Of a stretch of DNA of 64,000 nt, positions 42,821-51,275 are shown in pieces. The stretch is from the NCBI GenBank assembly GCA_002483285.1, contig DLHP01000019.1, positions 87,885-151,884 on the forward strand, given 5' to 3'. This stretch comes from Flavobacterium sp. UBA7665 (GTDB taxonomy: Bacteria; Bacteroidota; Bacteroidia; Flavobacteriales; Flavobacteriaceae). The position numbers and the translations under genes are program-made. Every line of letters begins with the position of its first letter. Positions within the stretch are counted from its first letter, which is position 1. A model generated the notes under the pieces. The model searched no databases. It was not told where the DNA came from and saw nothing but the letters and a program-made list of their open reading frames with translations.

Positions 42821-42829
42821 CACAGAGGC

Positions 42830-43456
42830 TTATTTTAACAACTCGATATGGTTGCGGTGAAGTTTTAATAATTCGCGCTGCTCCATTTTTTTGAGCAACC
42901 GGGAAATGACCTCGCGTGAGGTATTGAGTTCGGTGGCAATTTCCTGGTGCGACAATTTTAAGGTGTTACTTGCAGCGGCTTCTTTGTGCCGTTTGAGGTA
43001 AAACTCGAGCCGTTCGTCCATAGCGCGAAAGGCAATGCTGTCAATCACTTCGAGGACTTCTTCAAAACGGCTTCTGTAGGTTTCAATGACGAATTCGTAC
43101 CAACTGCGGTGTTGCATCATCCATTTGTCCATCAATGGTAGCGGAACCATCGCCAACTCGGCATCCTCAACGACTTTGGCCATAATCTGGCTTTTTTCGC
43201 TTTTTGTGGCGCAGATCATAGAAATGGCGCAGGCTTGCCCGGGTTGCAGGTAGTACATGAAAAATTCTCCACCATCGTCATCCTCTCGGTAAATCTTGAT
43301 CATACCGCTTAAAACCAGTACCGTGCTTTTGATGTATTGGCCGGTGCGCATGATGACATCGCCGGTATGCACCGACTGGAATACCGCATGATCGTCAAGA
43401 TCCTCCAAAAGTGACTTTGAAAAAGCGGGAAATAAATTCTTAATATCGGTGCTCAT
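42830..43456 (-). CDS. Crp/Fnr-family regulator with two cysteines in the sensor domain
   Basis: 208 residues: cNMP-like sensor fold (20-115), dimer helix (120-150) and Crp helix-turn-helix. The recognition helix NTSREVISRLLKKME has E..SR, as in FNR, which fits TGA-containing half-sites. C76 and C82 (GQACAISMICATKSEK) lie in the loop that binds cyclic nucleotide in CRP, and the usual cAMP-binding Arg/Ser are not seen. Close relatives occur beside rhodanese and TauE genes in Bacteroidota. The cysteine pair could sense persulfide or redox state (inference). The gene ends right before the rhodanese promoter, so it is likely the local regulator of the sulfur genes. Confidence 0.88.
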   Translation of the reverse strand: MSTDIKNLFPAFSKSLLEDLDDHAVFQSVHTGDVIMRTGQYIKSTVLVLSGMIKIYREDDDGGEFFMYYLQPGQACAISMICATKSEKSQIMAKVVEDAELAMVPLPLMDKWMMQHRSWYEFVIETYRSRFEEVLEVIDSIAFRAMDERLEFYLKRHKEAAASNTLKLSHQEIATELNTSREVISRLLKKMEQRELLKLHRNHIELLK

Positions 43457-43662
43457 GCCTTAAATACATTTGATTGGTAAAGATAGGGCATAGTTTAAGA
43501 AAAGCAAGTTTGCGTTACAAGATGTCGTTTTTAAAACTTCTTGACACAATGCACTTAGGATTTACCGCCGTTTATCAACTGCCAAATATTTCTAAATGTT
43601 TTGAAATTAACTTTTGTTTTATTTTTATTGAATTATCTTCAACAAAAATTTCAACAGCCATT

Positions 43663-44262
43663 ATGAGCGCTTATTTAAAAATTGACCAGTACGATACCGT
43701 ACAAACCGCAGAGATAGCCAAAGACTTTGAAGACATCATTTCAAATCTGGGCGAAGACACCCAAAGAGAAGGACTACAAAAAACACCCGAACGCGCTGCC
43801 AAAGCCTTCCAATTCCTAACGCAGGGATACAGCGCAGATCCGTTGCAAATCTTGCAGTCGGCGTTATTCACCGAATCGCACAAACAGATGGTGGTCATCA
43901 AGGACATTGAAGTATACTCGATGTGCGAACACCATTTATTGCCCTTTTTCGGCAAGGTGCACGTGGCCTATATCCCAAACGGGAAAATCGTCGGCTTGAG
44001 CAAAATCCCGCGCGTCGTCGAGGCCTTCGCACGCAGGTTGCAGGTGCAGGAGCGACTCACAGACCAAATCAGGGATTGTATTGAAACGGCGCTGGCTCCG
44101 CTAGGCGTTGCCGTAGTTATGGAATGCCAGCACATGTGCATGCAGATGCGAGGCATCCAGAAACAGAATAGCGTCACGACGACTTCATCGTTTAATGGCG
44201 CGTTTGAAAAAGACAAAACCAGGAAAGAATTCATTAGTTTGATAGCCAACAAATTGCATTAA
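43663..44262 (+). CDS. folE: GTP cyclohydrolase I
   Basis: 199 residues from the ATG at 43663; the open frame continues upstream through A+T-rich promoter DNA. FolE converts GTP to dihydroneopterin triphosphate for folate and pterin synthesis in the cytoplasm. Zinc ligands are in YSMCEHHLLPFFGK and VVMECQHMCMQMRG; PRVVEAFARRLQVQERL is the usual active-site helix. It is a single gene, ended by a bidirectional terminator. It is divergent from the Crp/Fnr gene over 206 bp. Confidence 0.95.
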   Translation: MSAYLKIDQYDTVQTAEIAKDFEDIISNLGEDTQREGLQKTPERAAKAFQFLTQGYSADPLQILQSALFTESHKQMVVIKDIEVYSMCEHHLLPFFGKVHVAYIPNGKIVGLSKIPRVVEAFARRLQVQERLTDQIRDCIETALAPLGVAVVMECQHMCMQMRGIQKQNSVTTTSSFNGAFEKDKTRKEFISLIANKLH

Positions 44263-44310
44263 ACTACGGGTTATTATTTTTCGAGCTAAGCCTGTCAAAC
44301 CCAATAAAAC

Positions 44311-44346
44311 TTAAAAAAAGCCCAATCATAAACATTGGGCTTTTTA
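44311..44346. terminator. bidirectional rho-independent terminator between folE and cphA
   Basis: AAAAAAGCCCAAT pairs with ATTGGGCTTTTTAA around CATAAAC. It can end both convergent transcripts. Confidence 0.9.
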
Positions 44347-44349
44347 ATT

Positions 44350-46998
44350 CTAGCTGGCAATAATCGAAAGCGGATGCAGCGGTAAAACAGGTTGTTCCCC
44401 TTTGAGTTTTTCTTTAATAACCTCGACCACTTTTTTATGCGTATCGCTCAAAGCGACAATGAAATCGCCTTCGCGTGCGATACTTAAAGCATGTTTGATT
44501 GCCTCTGATTCCTCCGGTACAAGATCGATTGGGATGGTATGGTTTACCGCACGGATGCCTTTTATGACAAGCGCATTGATTTCGTCGATTGTTTTCCCTC
44601 GCAAGCTGTGTTCCTGTCGTACGATAATGTGGTCAAACATCGTCGCTGCAATCCCCGCAAGTGCTATGGTATCTTCGTCGCGTCGGTCACCGATTCCGGC
44701 TATGATCCCGATTTTTCGCTTGGCATCGATTTGCCGCAAATAATCCTTCATCGCTAACATCCCATGCGGATTGTGTGCATAGTCCACCAATACTTTGTAA
44801 TCTTTGAATTCAAACAGGTTCATCCTGCCCGGCGTTTGTTCATAGCTCGGCACAAAAGTCTGTAACGCTTCCTGGATTTGCACTTTAGTAAATCCCCAGG
44901 TATAAGCAGCCAGCGTCGCAGCCAAAACATTGGCAATCATAAACTGGCACTTGCCATTATCGGTAAGCGGAATATTGGAAACCGAATCGATCAGGATACG
45001 CTCTTGACCAACAATGACCGTAACCTTATTATTTTTAAAAACAGCGACAGGGCTATTTTTTGCGATTTGTTTTTGGATGGTTTCATTGTTTTCATCCATA
45101 GAGAAAAACGCCACATTACAATCCAATTCATTGGCGACCATCCTGCAATAACGGTCTTCGGCGTTGAGGATGGCCCAACCGGTTTTCTTTACGCTTCTCG
45201 CGACAACGGCTTTTACTTTGGCCAAATCGCGCAACGTTTCTATATCGTTGAGACCGAGGTGGTCTTCCTTGATGTTGGTGATGATGCCCACGTCGCAATG
45301 GTCAAAGCACAATCCGGCGCGCAGCAATCCGCCACGAGCGGTTTCGAGTACGGCAAAGTCAACAGTGGGGTCGCGCAAAACAATGGTGCCGCTTGCTGGC
45401 CCGGTCGTATCGCCTTCCTTAATTTTGAATCCGTTGATGTAAATACCATCGGTAGTCGTATAACCGGGTTTGTATCCTGAGCTTTTTGCAATATGCGCCA
45501 GCAATCGGGTAGTGGTGGTCTTGCCATTGGTTCCGGTCACGGCGAATAGCGGAATAGTGCTGGGCGCATTTTCGGGATACAACATGTCTACTACCGCCTT
45601 GGCCACATTTCTCGGTTTCCCTTGAGACGGTTCGAGATGCATCCTGAAACCAGGCGCCGCGTTCACTTCGAGCACTACACCGCCATTTTCACGTAACGGT
45701 TCTGTAATCGTCGACGCCATGACATCAATGCCGCAAACGTCCAAACCGATGATTTTGGCAATCCTTTCGGCCATGAATATATTTTCGGGATGGATGACGT
45801 CGGTCATGTCTTGTGCAGTCCCGCCCGTACTTAGGTTTGCCGTCGATTTGAGGTAAACAATTTCGCTATTCACGGGAATGCTATCCATCGTAAAATTGTA
45901 TTTTTCGAGTTGCAGGAAAGTATCCTTGTCGAAACGGATTTTGGTCAATGCCGATTCATGGCCTTCGCCGCGCCCGGGTTGGGTGTTGACCTCGTCGATT
46001 AGTTCTCGGATAGTCGATTTTCCGTCGCCGATGATGTGCGCTGGAATCCGTTTAGAAGCAGCCTCGAATTTTCCGTTAATGACGAGCAACCTAAAATCCG
46101 AACCTTCGATAAAACGTTCTACCACCACATAACGGCTGAACAATTTGGCTTCTTCGAAAGCGATTGTAGCCACTTCAATATTGGTAACGTTGATTGTCGC
46201 GCCTTTGCCTTGGTTGCCGTTTAACGGTTTAATGACAATCGGGAAACCGATGTCGTCTATGATTTCGAGTAAACCTTCCTCAGTACTGCAAATATCGCCC
46301 GACGCCACTGGAATATGGTGCTGTGCGAGCAATCTTTTCGTGGCATCTTTGTCTCCGGCAATATTCACCGCTGCATTCGACGTATTGGCGGTCATCGTGG
46401 CCTGGAACTGTTTCTGGTTCGCGCCGTAACCCAGTTGAATTTTAGAATTCTTTCCGAGCCGCATCCACGGAATCCCCCGTTTTTCGGCTTCCTTGACGAT
46501 GGATAAGGTACTTGGTCCCAAGGTATTCTTTCTTCGCAAATTTTCGAGTTCGAGTAAATCCTCCGAAAGGTCGTAAGGCTGATTTTGGCTCAATGCATCG
46601 ACAATACGAAAAGCGGCTTTGGCGGCATAAATTCCGGCTTCCTCAAATTCGTAAGCAAATACGAGATTGTAGATGCCTTTTGTTGCGGTTTCGCGCGTGC
46701 GTCCGTAACCGGTTTCCATATGGGCAAGCGATTGGATTTCGAGCGCGATATGCTCCATCACATGACCGAGCCAGGTGCCGCGCTCCACACGTTCGAAAAA
46801 ACCACCTTTCTTGCCTTCGGAACATTCGTGTTCGATCATGGTGGGGAACATCGCCTTGAGCCGTTCGCAGAATCCGTCGATCTTATCGGTGGGATAATCT
46901 TCCATTTCTTCGAGGTCGAGCCTGACTTGGATGAGTTTGTTTCTGTAATTGCTCCAGACATTAGGTCCGCGTAGCGCTTGTATCTTTAAGATTTTCAT
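44350..46998 (-). CDS. cphA: cyanophycin synthetase
   Basis: 882 residues, full length for the family. N-terminal domain 1-160 (MKILKIQALRGPNVWSNYR), ATP-grasp domain about 205-470 (FPIVIKPLNGNQGKG, VLEVNAAPGFRMH) and Mur-ligase-like domain from about 480 with P-loop AVTGTNGKTTTTR near 486, DYAHNPHG and GIGDRRDEDT. CphA polymerises L-aspartate and L-arginine into cyanophycin without ribosomes. No cyanophycinase or isoaspartyl peptidase gene lies in the window. The aspartate requirement links it loosely to the nadB and decarboxylase genes, but no regulatory sign is seen. Confidence 0.93.
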   Translation of the reverse strand: MKILKIQALRGPNVWSNYRNKLIQVRLDLEEMEDYPTDKIDGFCERLKAMFPTMIEHECSEGKKGGFFERVERGTWLGHVMEHIALEIQSLAHMETGYGRTRETATKGIYNLVFAYEFEEAGIYAAKAAFRIVDALSQNQPYDLSEDLLELENLRRKNTLGPSTLSIVKEAEKRGIPWMRLGKNSKIQLGYGANQKQFQATMTANTSNAAVNIAGDKDATKRLLAQHHIPVASGDICSTEEGLLEIIDDIGFPIVIKPLNGNQGKGATINVTNIEVATIAFEEAKLFSRYVVVERFIEGSDFRLLVINGKFEAASKRIPAHIIGDGKSTIRELIDEVNTQPGRGEGHESALTKIRFDKDTFLQLEKYNFTMDSIPVNSEIVYLKSTANLSTGGTAQDMTDVIHPENIFMAERIAKIIGLDVCGIDVMASTITEPLRENGGVVLEVNAAPGFRMHLEPSQGKPRNVAKAVVDMLYPENAPSTIPLFAVTGTNGKTTTTRLLAHIAKSSGYKPGYTTTDGIYINGFKIKEGDTTGPASGTIVLRDPTVDFAVLETARGGLLRAGLCFDHCDVGIITNIKEDHLGLNDIETLRDLAKVKAVVARSVKKTGWAILNAEDRYCRMVANELDCNVAFFSMDENNETIQKQIAKNSPVAVFKNNKVTVIVGQERILIDSVSNIPLTDNGKCQFMIANVLAATLAAYTWGFTKVQIQEALQTFVPSYEQTPGRMNLFEFKDYKVLVDYAHNPHGMLAMKDYLRQIDAKRKIGIIAGIGDRRDEDTIALAGIAATMFDHIIVRQEHSLRGKTIDEINALVIKGIRAVNHTIPIDLVPEESEAIKHALSIAREGDFIVALSDTHKKVVEVIKEKLKGEQPVLPLHPLSIIAS

Positions 46999-47161
46999 CG
47001 GTTACTATTAAATCAGTTGTTGTTTTGAGTGATTACCCAAATTTCACAACAAAGTATTGCAGTCCGCTTACGCGATTTAATTAATATGTTACACTTTAGA
47101 GGGTTAGCGCCAACGCGAATGATTGAGGTTGCTGCTGTACATCCTACGATCGCCGCCGCTT

Positions 47162-47563
47162 TTAAAGGGCATAAATCGTCTTCATAATCTTATTGGCAAG
47201 GGCAACGTAATCGGTATAGCTGTTGGGTTTGAGGTAATAGTTGACATTTTTAAAAGCGGCCACGTGCGCCAATACCGGTTGGTTCAGGAACGTCGACAAT
47301 AGTATGACTTTGACGTCTTCGGTTCGCGGATTGTCCTTCATCGCAGCAATCAGTTCCAGCCCGTCAATCATGGGCATATACAAATCGGTTATCGCCAGGT
47401 TGGGTAGGTTGGGTGTGGTTTGCACAAACTCCAAAAATGCGTTGCCACTGCTAAAGGTGAGGATGGCTGCATTTTCATAGCTCTCCCGAAATGCCGAGCT
47501 TAAGATGGCAAGATCGTCCTGGTCATCATCTATGATTGCGATGGTATACTGTTTCATTTTCAC
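47162..47563 (-). CDS. single-domain response regulator (REC only)
   Basis: 133 residues (a second in-frame ATG two codons later is equally possible). Acidic pocket at D12-D14 (IAIIDDDQDD), phospho-acceptor D60 in LAITDLYMPMIDG, VILLSTF with the conserved Ser/Thr, and K112 in NYYLKPNSY. There is no output domain or adjacent kinase gene. It resembles the receiver at 27129 more than the one at 16425. Confidence 0.88.
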   Translation of the reverse strand: MKMKQYTIAIIDDDQDDLAILSSAFRESYENAAILTFSSGNAFLEFVQTTPNLPNLAITDLYMPMIDGLELIAAMKDNPRTEDVKVILLSTFLNQPVLAHVAAFKNVNYYLKPNSYTDYVALANKIMKTIYAL

Positions 47564-47664
47564 TTTGTAAATTTAACTGTACGCCAATCAGGAATATTAT
47601 GCGATTTCGTCGGCAACTTATAAGATTGCGAACACGAGGGTGGTATAAATTAAGAAAAGCGGGA

Positions 47665-47699
47665 TAAAAAAAGGACAAACCGTCGGGTCTGTCCTTTTC
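47665..47699. terminator. rho-independent terminator downstream of the porin operon
   Basis: AAAAGGACA (from about 47668) pairs with TGTCCTTTT around AACCGTCGGGTC and is flanked by A and T runs on the two sides. On the minus strand it lies about 110 bp beyond the porin stop (47812) and 100 bp before the receiver gene. Confidence 0.8.
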
Positions 47700-47811
47700 T
47701 GTGGCGTTTGGTATATACAGTTGTCTAACTTTTTGGAGGCCGATTTGGAGTTGCTTGCATGTTAAAATCAACGATGGCGCCCAGTCGAATCCGATTGGTT
47801 TGAGTTCGGTT

Positions 47812-48987
47812 TTATCTAAATTGCAATTGCATCCCAATCCTGAATTGCTCGTCCCATTTCAACGGGTCAATAGTTTCTTCTTTAAAAATCCTAAAGTACT
47901 GGAACTTGATCATCGCATTGTACCCATTGATCTGGTAAGCTATAGCCGGTGAGAAGCGCTCAGATTTACCTTTTACCAGATCGTTGAGGTCGAGCTCTTC
48001 GTAACGCGCTGATACAATCGTCTTCCAATCCTTGATGAAGTAATTGAGCTGCGCGATGTAACCGCCTGCCAAAACGTAGCCTTTGGTTTGCTGCGGCGTG
48101 AAGTTCTGGAACAGCACATCATTGGGGTCTTGCGGTTCGGCCTTGATCTGGTGGATTTCAAATTGCCCCGAAACGCCCATGTATTGGAATGAGGCGTCGA
48201 GCCCGTACACATAACGTTTGCCGTCGATTACCTTAAGGCCGTATTCACCGGCGGCATCGGTAGGGAAAGCTTCTCCGGCGGGTAATTTTTTATTCATGAA
48301 TCGGCCGTTGATACCCACCGAAAACATTGGGATTGGGGTATGCCGGTCGTCGATGTCGCGATAACGGTAACGCGCAGGGTAAGACACATCCACACGCCCA
48401 ACAAATTCAAGATTTCCGCTTGGGTCGTTGTCTCCCGTAAGCGATAGTTCTCCCAAACCGGTATAAGCGCCCACGTATAGGTTGGCGCGTTGTTTCCAGA
48501 AGTTTTTCATTAAAGTGATTCCGGCATCGCGTGTAGAAAAAATAGAACCCCGGGTCAATTCGGCTCTTTGCCAGTAAGGCGAGTAGTCAAAAGGTACCAA
48601 AGCACCGCGGGAATAATGTAGTTTGCCGTAGCCGAGTTCGATATCCATGAAGTGGAATCCTTTGTATTTGATGATGGCTTCCATCAATCCGGGATTTTCG
48701 GGATCAATCACGTTGGTGCTATTGTTGGCTGCCATATCGGCCAAATCTACTTTGAGCCCGTATTCAAAATCGGCACCGATGCGGCCTTCAAGTTCAATTT
48801 GGGCATCGCGCAACTTGAAGCGATTTTTAGACGCGTCAAGCTCGCCAGGTTTTAACGAGCGGTAATTGAAGTAGGAGGAAACCCCACCCGAAATTTCCAT
48901 TACGTGTTTACCGCTCGAAAGTGTAACCTGGGAAAAAGCATTTTGAAGTAAGCAAAGCGTGAAGATGAATAGTATAGTTGATTTCAT
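47812..48987 (-). CDS. outer membrane porin (phosphate-selective porin O/P-like)
   Basis: 391 residues from the ATG at 48987, which opens a signal peptide (MKSTILFIFTLCLLQNAFSQ); the frame extends upstream inside the previous gene. Beta-barrel features are a repeated alternation of aromatic strands and acidic turns, RDAQIELEGRIGADFEYGLK, GKLHYSRGALVPFDYSPYWQ and a final strand FRIGMQLQFR. It belongs to the OprO/OprP-like group. It is the last gene of a three-gene operon with a surface lipoprotein and an SdiA-regulated-like protein, 1 bp after the latter. Confidence 0.85.
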   Translation of the reverse strand: MKSTILFIFTLCLLQNAFSQVTLSSGKHVMEISGGVSSYFNYRSLKPGELDASKNRFKLRDAQIELEGRIGADFEYGLKVDLADMAANNSTNVIDPENPGLMEAIIKYKGFHFMDIELGYGKLHYSRGALVPFDYSPYWQRAELTRGSIFSTRDAGITLMKNFWKQRANLYVGAYTGLGELSLTGDNDPSGNLEFVGRVDVSYPARYRYRDIDDRHTPIPMFSVGINGRFMNKKLPAGEAFPTDAAGEYGLKVIDGKRYVYGLDASFQYMGVSGQFEIHQIKAEPQDPNDVLFQNFTPQQTKGYVLAGGYIAQLNYFIKDWKTIVSARYEELDLNDLVKGKSERFSPAIAYQINGYNAMIKFQYFRIFKEETIDPLKWDEQFRIGMQLQFR

Positions 48988-48988
48988 G

Positions 48989-49717
48989 TCAGTTTTTTTC
49001 GGGATTGTTGAAATAGTAAATGCGCTGCATGTCATCGCAGGTGACCAGGAGGGTGCCGTCCTTATCAAAAGCGATTCCCTCGGGGTTAATGACGGGCAGC
49101 GACCATTGACCCAAAACTTCATAGGTAGCCGGATTGAGCTTGATCAGGCGCATACTTTCATCGCTGAGCAACCACAAGAAATCATTGTAATAGGTGGCGC
49201 CCGAAATGTCGCGGGCGAGCCGGGAAAGGTCAATTTGGTTGGTGATTTTAAAGTTGGCATCCAATTCAAAGAGTGTGATAGGGTCTTTCTCTGTGAACAA
49301 TAGAAAACTATTTTTACTTTTATTGAAAGTGGTGGCTTCATAACCGCGGTTTCGGCCGCCAGCAAAGGGCACATTTGCAATTCCGATACGTTTCAATGTT
49401 TCGTCGTAGCGGTAGATGTTGCGATGCGTTTCATCGACTGCATAAATGAATTGTCCGTCGGCATACACCGCTTCAAAGTCAGCGTCTTTCTCGGCTACTT
49501 TACGGATGATTTTTTGGTCGTGATCGGTTTCAAACAAAATGCCGTTGTCGCTTACGATAAAAAAAGTATCGGTTTTTGGATTGTAGCAAATGTCTGAAGG
49601 CTCGGGAATTGCGATAGCGATAGACTTTTGCGGCTTGAGTTTTATGATTTTCTGTGCGCTCGCCGTCATGCCCAGCAGTAGTAATACTGCCGCCGCACAA
49701 AGTGTTTTTTTTGTCAT
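48989..49717 (-). CDS. SdiA-regulated (YjiK-like) beta-propeller protein
   Basis: 242 residues with a signal peptide (TLCAAAVLLLLGMTASAQ). The mature part is the SdiA-regulated/YjiK fold: IPEPSDICYNPKTDTFFIVSD, DFEAVYADGQFIYAVDE, GYEATTFNKSKNSFLLFTE and NPEGIAFDKDGTLLVTCDD, each a propeller blade start. Family function is not established; the fold is related to alkaline phytases. It starts four bases inside the lipoprotein gene (ATGA) and is followed by the porin gene after 1 bp. With a phosphate-porin-like partner, a role in phosphate or phytate use is possible but unproven. Confidence 0.85.
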   Translation of the reverse strand: MTKKTLCAAAVLLLLGMTASAQKIIKLKPQKSIAIAIPEPSDICYNPKTDTFFIVSDNGILFETDHDQKIIRKVAEKDADFEAVYADGQFIYAVDETHRNIYRYDETLKRIGIANVPFAGGRNRGYEATTFNKSKNSFLLFTEKDPITLFELDANFKITNQIDLSRLARDISGATYYNDFLWLLSDESMRLIKLNPATYEVLGQWSLPVINPEGIAFDKDGTLLVTCDDMQRIYYFNNPEKN

Positions 49718-50928
49718 AGTGGATTTCCTTGAAAAGTGAAGTTGTCAAAACGATTGTTCCCGCTGGTTCCCGCCGCTTCAGTGCCGCCAAATTCAATACG
49801 GACTTTAAAATTGGGATTGTTGTTTGCCGCCGCAATTGGGCCGAAATCAAGGGTCACGATGTCGTAAGCCGGGTCAATATTCGGGTTAAAGGTTACGGTT
49901 GCGAGCTGCGTCGTCAAATAATTGATGCCGTTAAGGCTATAGGAATAATTTTGTACCGATGCGCCCGAGGCCGAACTTTTGGCAGTCGCAAATTTTACCA
50001 CGATGTTTTTGTATCCGCTGGTCGAAGCCGAAATCACCAGACTTCGGGTGTTGCTTGGATTCCTGACGCGCAGTCCCATGCCGTCGCTGTCACCGTTTTG
50101 GGCATTGAGGATGGTGGCCGGCGAAAACGAATCGATGTAGCCAGCGCCGGTTCCCGGGTAAGCGATATTGGCGCCGCTGCCATCGATTAGCGAAGCATCG
50201 GGCCCAACAGTGGTGAGGGTTCCGGCGAGCGCGTTGAAATTCCAATAATGGAAAACAACGGCAGGCGTATCAATGGGCGCGTTTCCTGCCAACGGAATGG
50301 CTTCTAACGTCACATTGTCAAAGCGGTTGTTGCCACTCGTTCCCGCAGCGGTGGCTCCATCGAAGTCGATCTTGACTTTAAAATCTGGATTGTCGTCGGC
50401 ACCGGTAACGCTAGAGAAATCGAGCGTGACGATATTGATTGTGGGGTCTTCGGCGGGGTTAAAGGTATTCACCGATAATCCTACATTGGTGTAGGTTGTG
50501 CCATCTAAGGTGTAGTTATAAATTTGTGAGGTGGCTCCCGATCCTGAACGCGCCGTTGCGAATTGTAAGACTACTTTCCTGTAGCCACTCGTAGGCAGAT
50601 CCATAATCAGGCTCCGGGTGTTGCTGGGGTTCCTGGCTCGAAGCCCTGAACCTTCGATATCGTTGTTGCGCGCGTTGTTAGCATAACCCGGATCAAAGGC
50701 GTCCATATAACCGTTGCCGCTGCCGGGATAAGTGATTTGGGCATTTGCAGCCGAAGCAGAATAGTCAGGTGTCACCTCGGTAACCGTCCCCGACAGGCCA
50801 TTGAAATTCCAGTAATATACCAGCACGCTATTGGGGTCTATTGCAACGATGGGTTGCTGTATTTCACGGTCGGTCGTACAGGAAAAACACAAAACAACGA
50901 GCCAACTTACCAGTAAAGATTTTTTCAT
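49714..50928 (-). CDS. surface lipoprotein with two tandem repeat domains
   Basis: 404 residues. Lipoprotein signal MKKSLLVSWLVVLCFSC with lipobox CFSC; the following TDRE may act in surface sorting. Two copies of a domain of about 185 residues, 33-210 and 222-404, each begin with YYWNFN or HYWNFN, contain RNPSNTRSL in the middle, and end DDNPDFKVKI or NNNPNFKVRI then AAGTSGNNRFDN. The same ending occurs in the N-terminal domain of the next gene's product at 51276. Function unknown; the domain looks like a jelly-roll ligand-binding module. First gene of the operon with the propeller and porin genes. Confidence 0.82.
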   Translation of the reverse strand: MKKSLLVSWLVVLCFSCTTDREIQQPIVAIDPNSVLVYYWNFNGLSGTVTEVTPDYSASAANAQITYPGSGNGYMDAFDPGYANNARNNDIEGSGLRARNPSNTRSLIMDLPTSGYRKVVLQFATARSGSGATSQIYNYTLDGTTYTNVGLSVNTFNPAEDPTINIVTLDFSSVTGADDNPDFKVKIDFDGATAAGTSGNNRFDNVTLEAIPLAGNAPIDTPAVVFHYWNFNALAGTLTTVGPDASLIDGSGANIAYPGTGAGYIDSFSPATILNAQNGDSDGMGLRVRNPSNTRSLVISASTSGYKNIVVKFATAKSSASGASVQNYSYSLNGINYLTTQLATVTFNPNIDPAYDIVTLDFGPIAAANNNPNFKVRIEFGGTEAAGTSGNNRFDNFTFQGNPL

Positions 50929-51275
50929 TTCAGTAAAAGATTTTGGGCAAATCTATACAAGTAAAAAAGCATGGCAGTTAGACCTAAGTTATTTGATTGT
51001 AAAGTTTTAAAGAGGGTTTTAACATAAAAATAAACTTAGATTAACAAACCGCGGTTAAATAAAAGCTGACGATATACTTTGTTAAAATTCGTCGCATGTC
51101 ATTTGGTTTGAAGATGCGGTTTGTCGGGAAAACCAGAAGCGAGAGTCTTCTTTTCTTAGCCGTTTTTATTTTACCGAAACATAACGTTCACAAAATTCCT
51201 GTTCCTGAACTGCGCTTTATTTTTGTAGCGTACTAAAAATGAAATTGGTATCCCTAATACTAAAATGATAAAATT
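50929..51275. other. 347-bp divergent intergenic region with two predicted promoters
   Basis: On the minus strand TAGATTTG (50948-50955) lies 19 nt before the lipoprotein start. On the plus strand TATTTTTG (51218-51225) lies 50 nt before the GTG of the T9SS protein. In between is A+T-rich DNA with no reading frame, RNA or Fnr-type palindrome that I can support. Confidence 0.5.
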
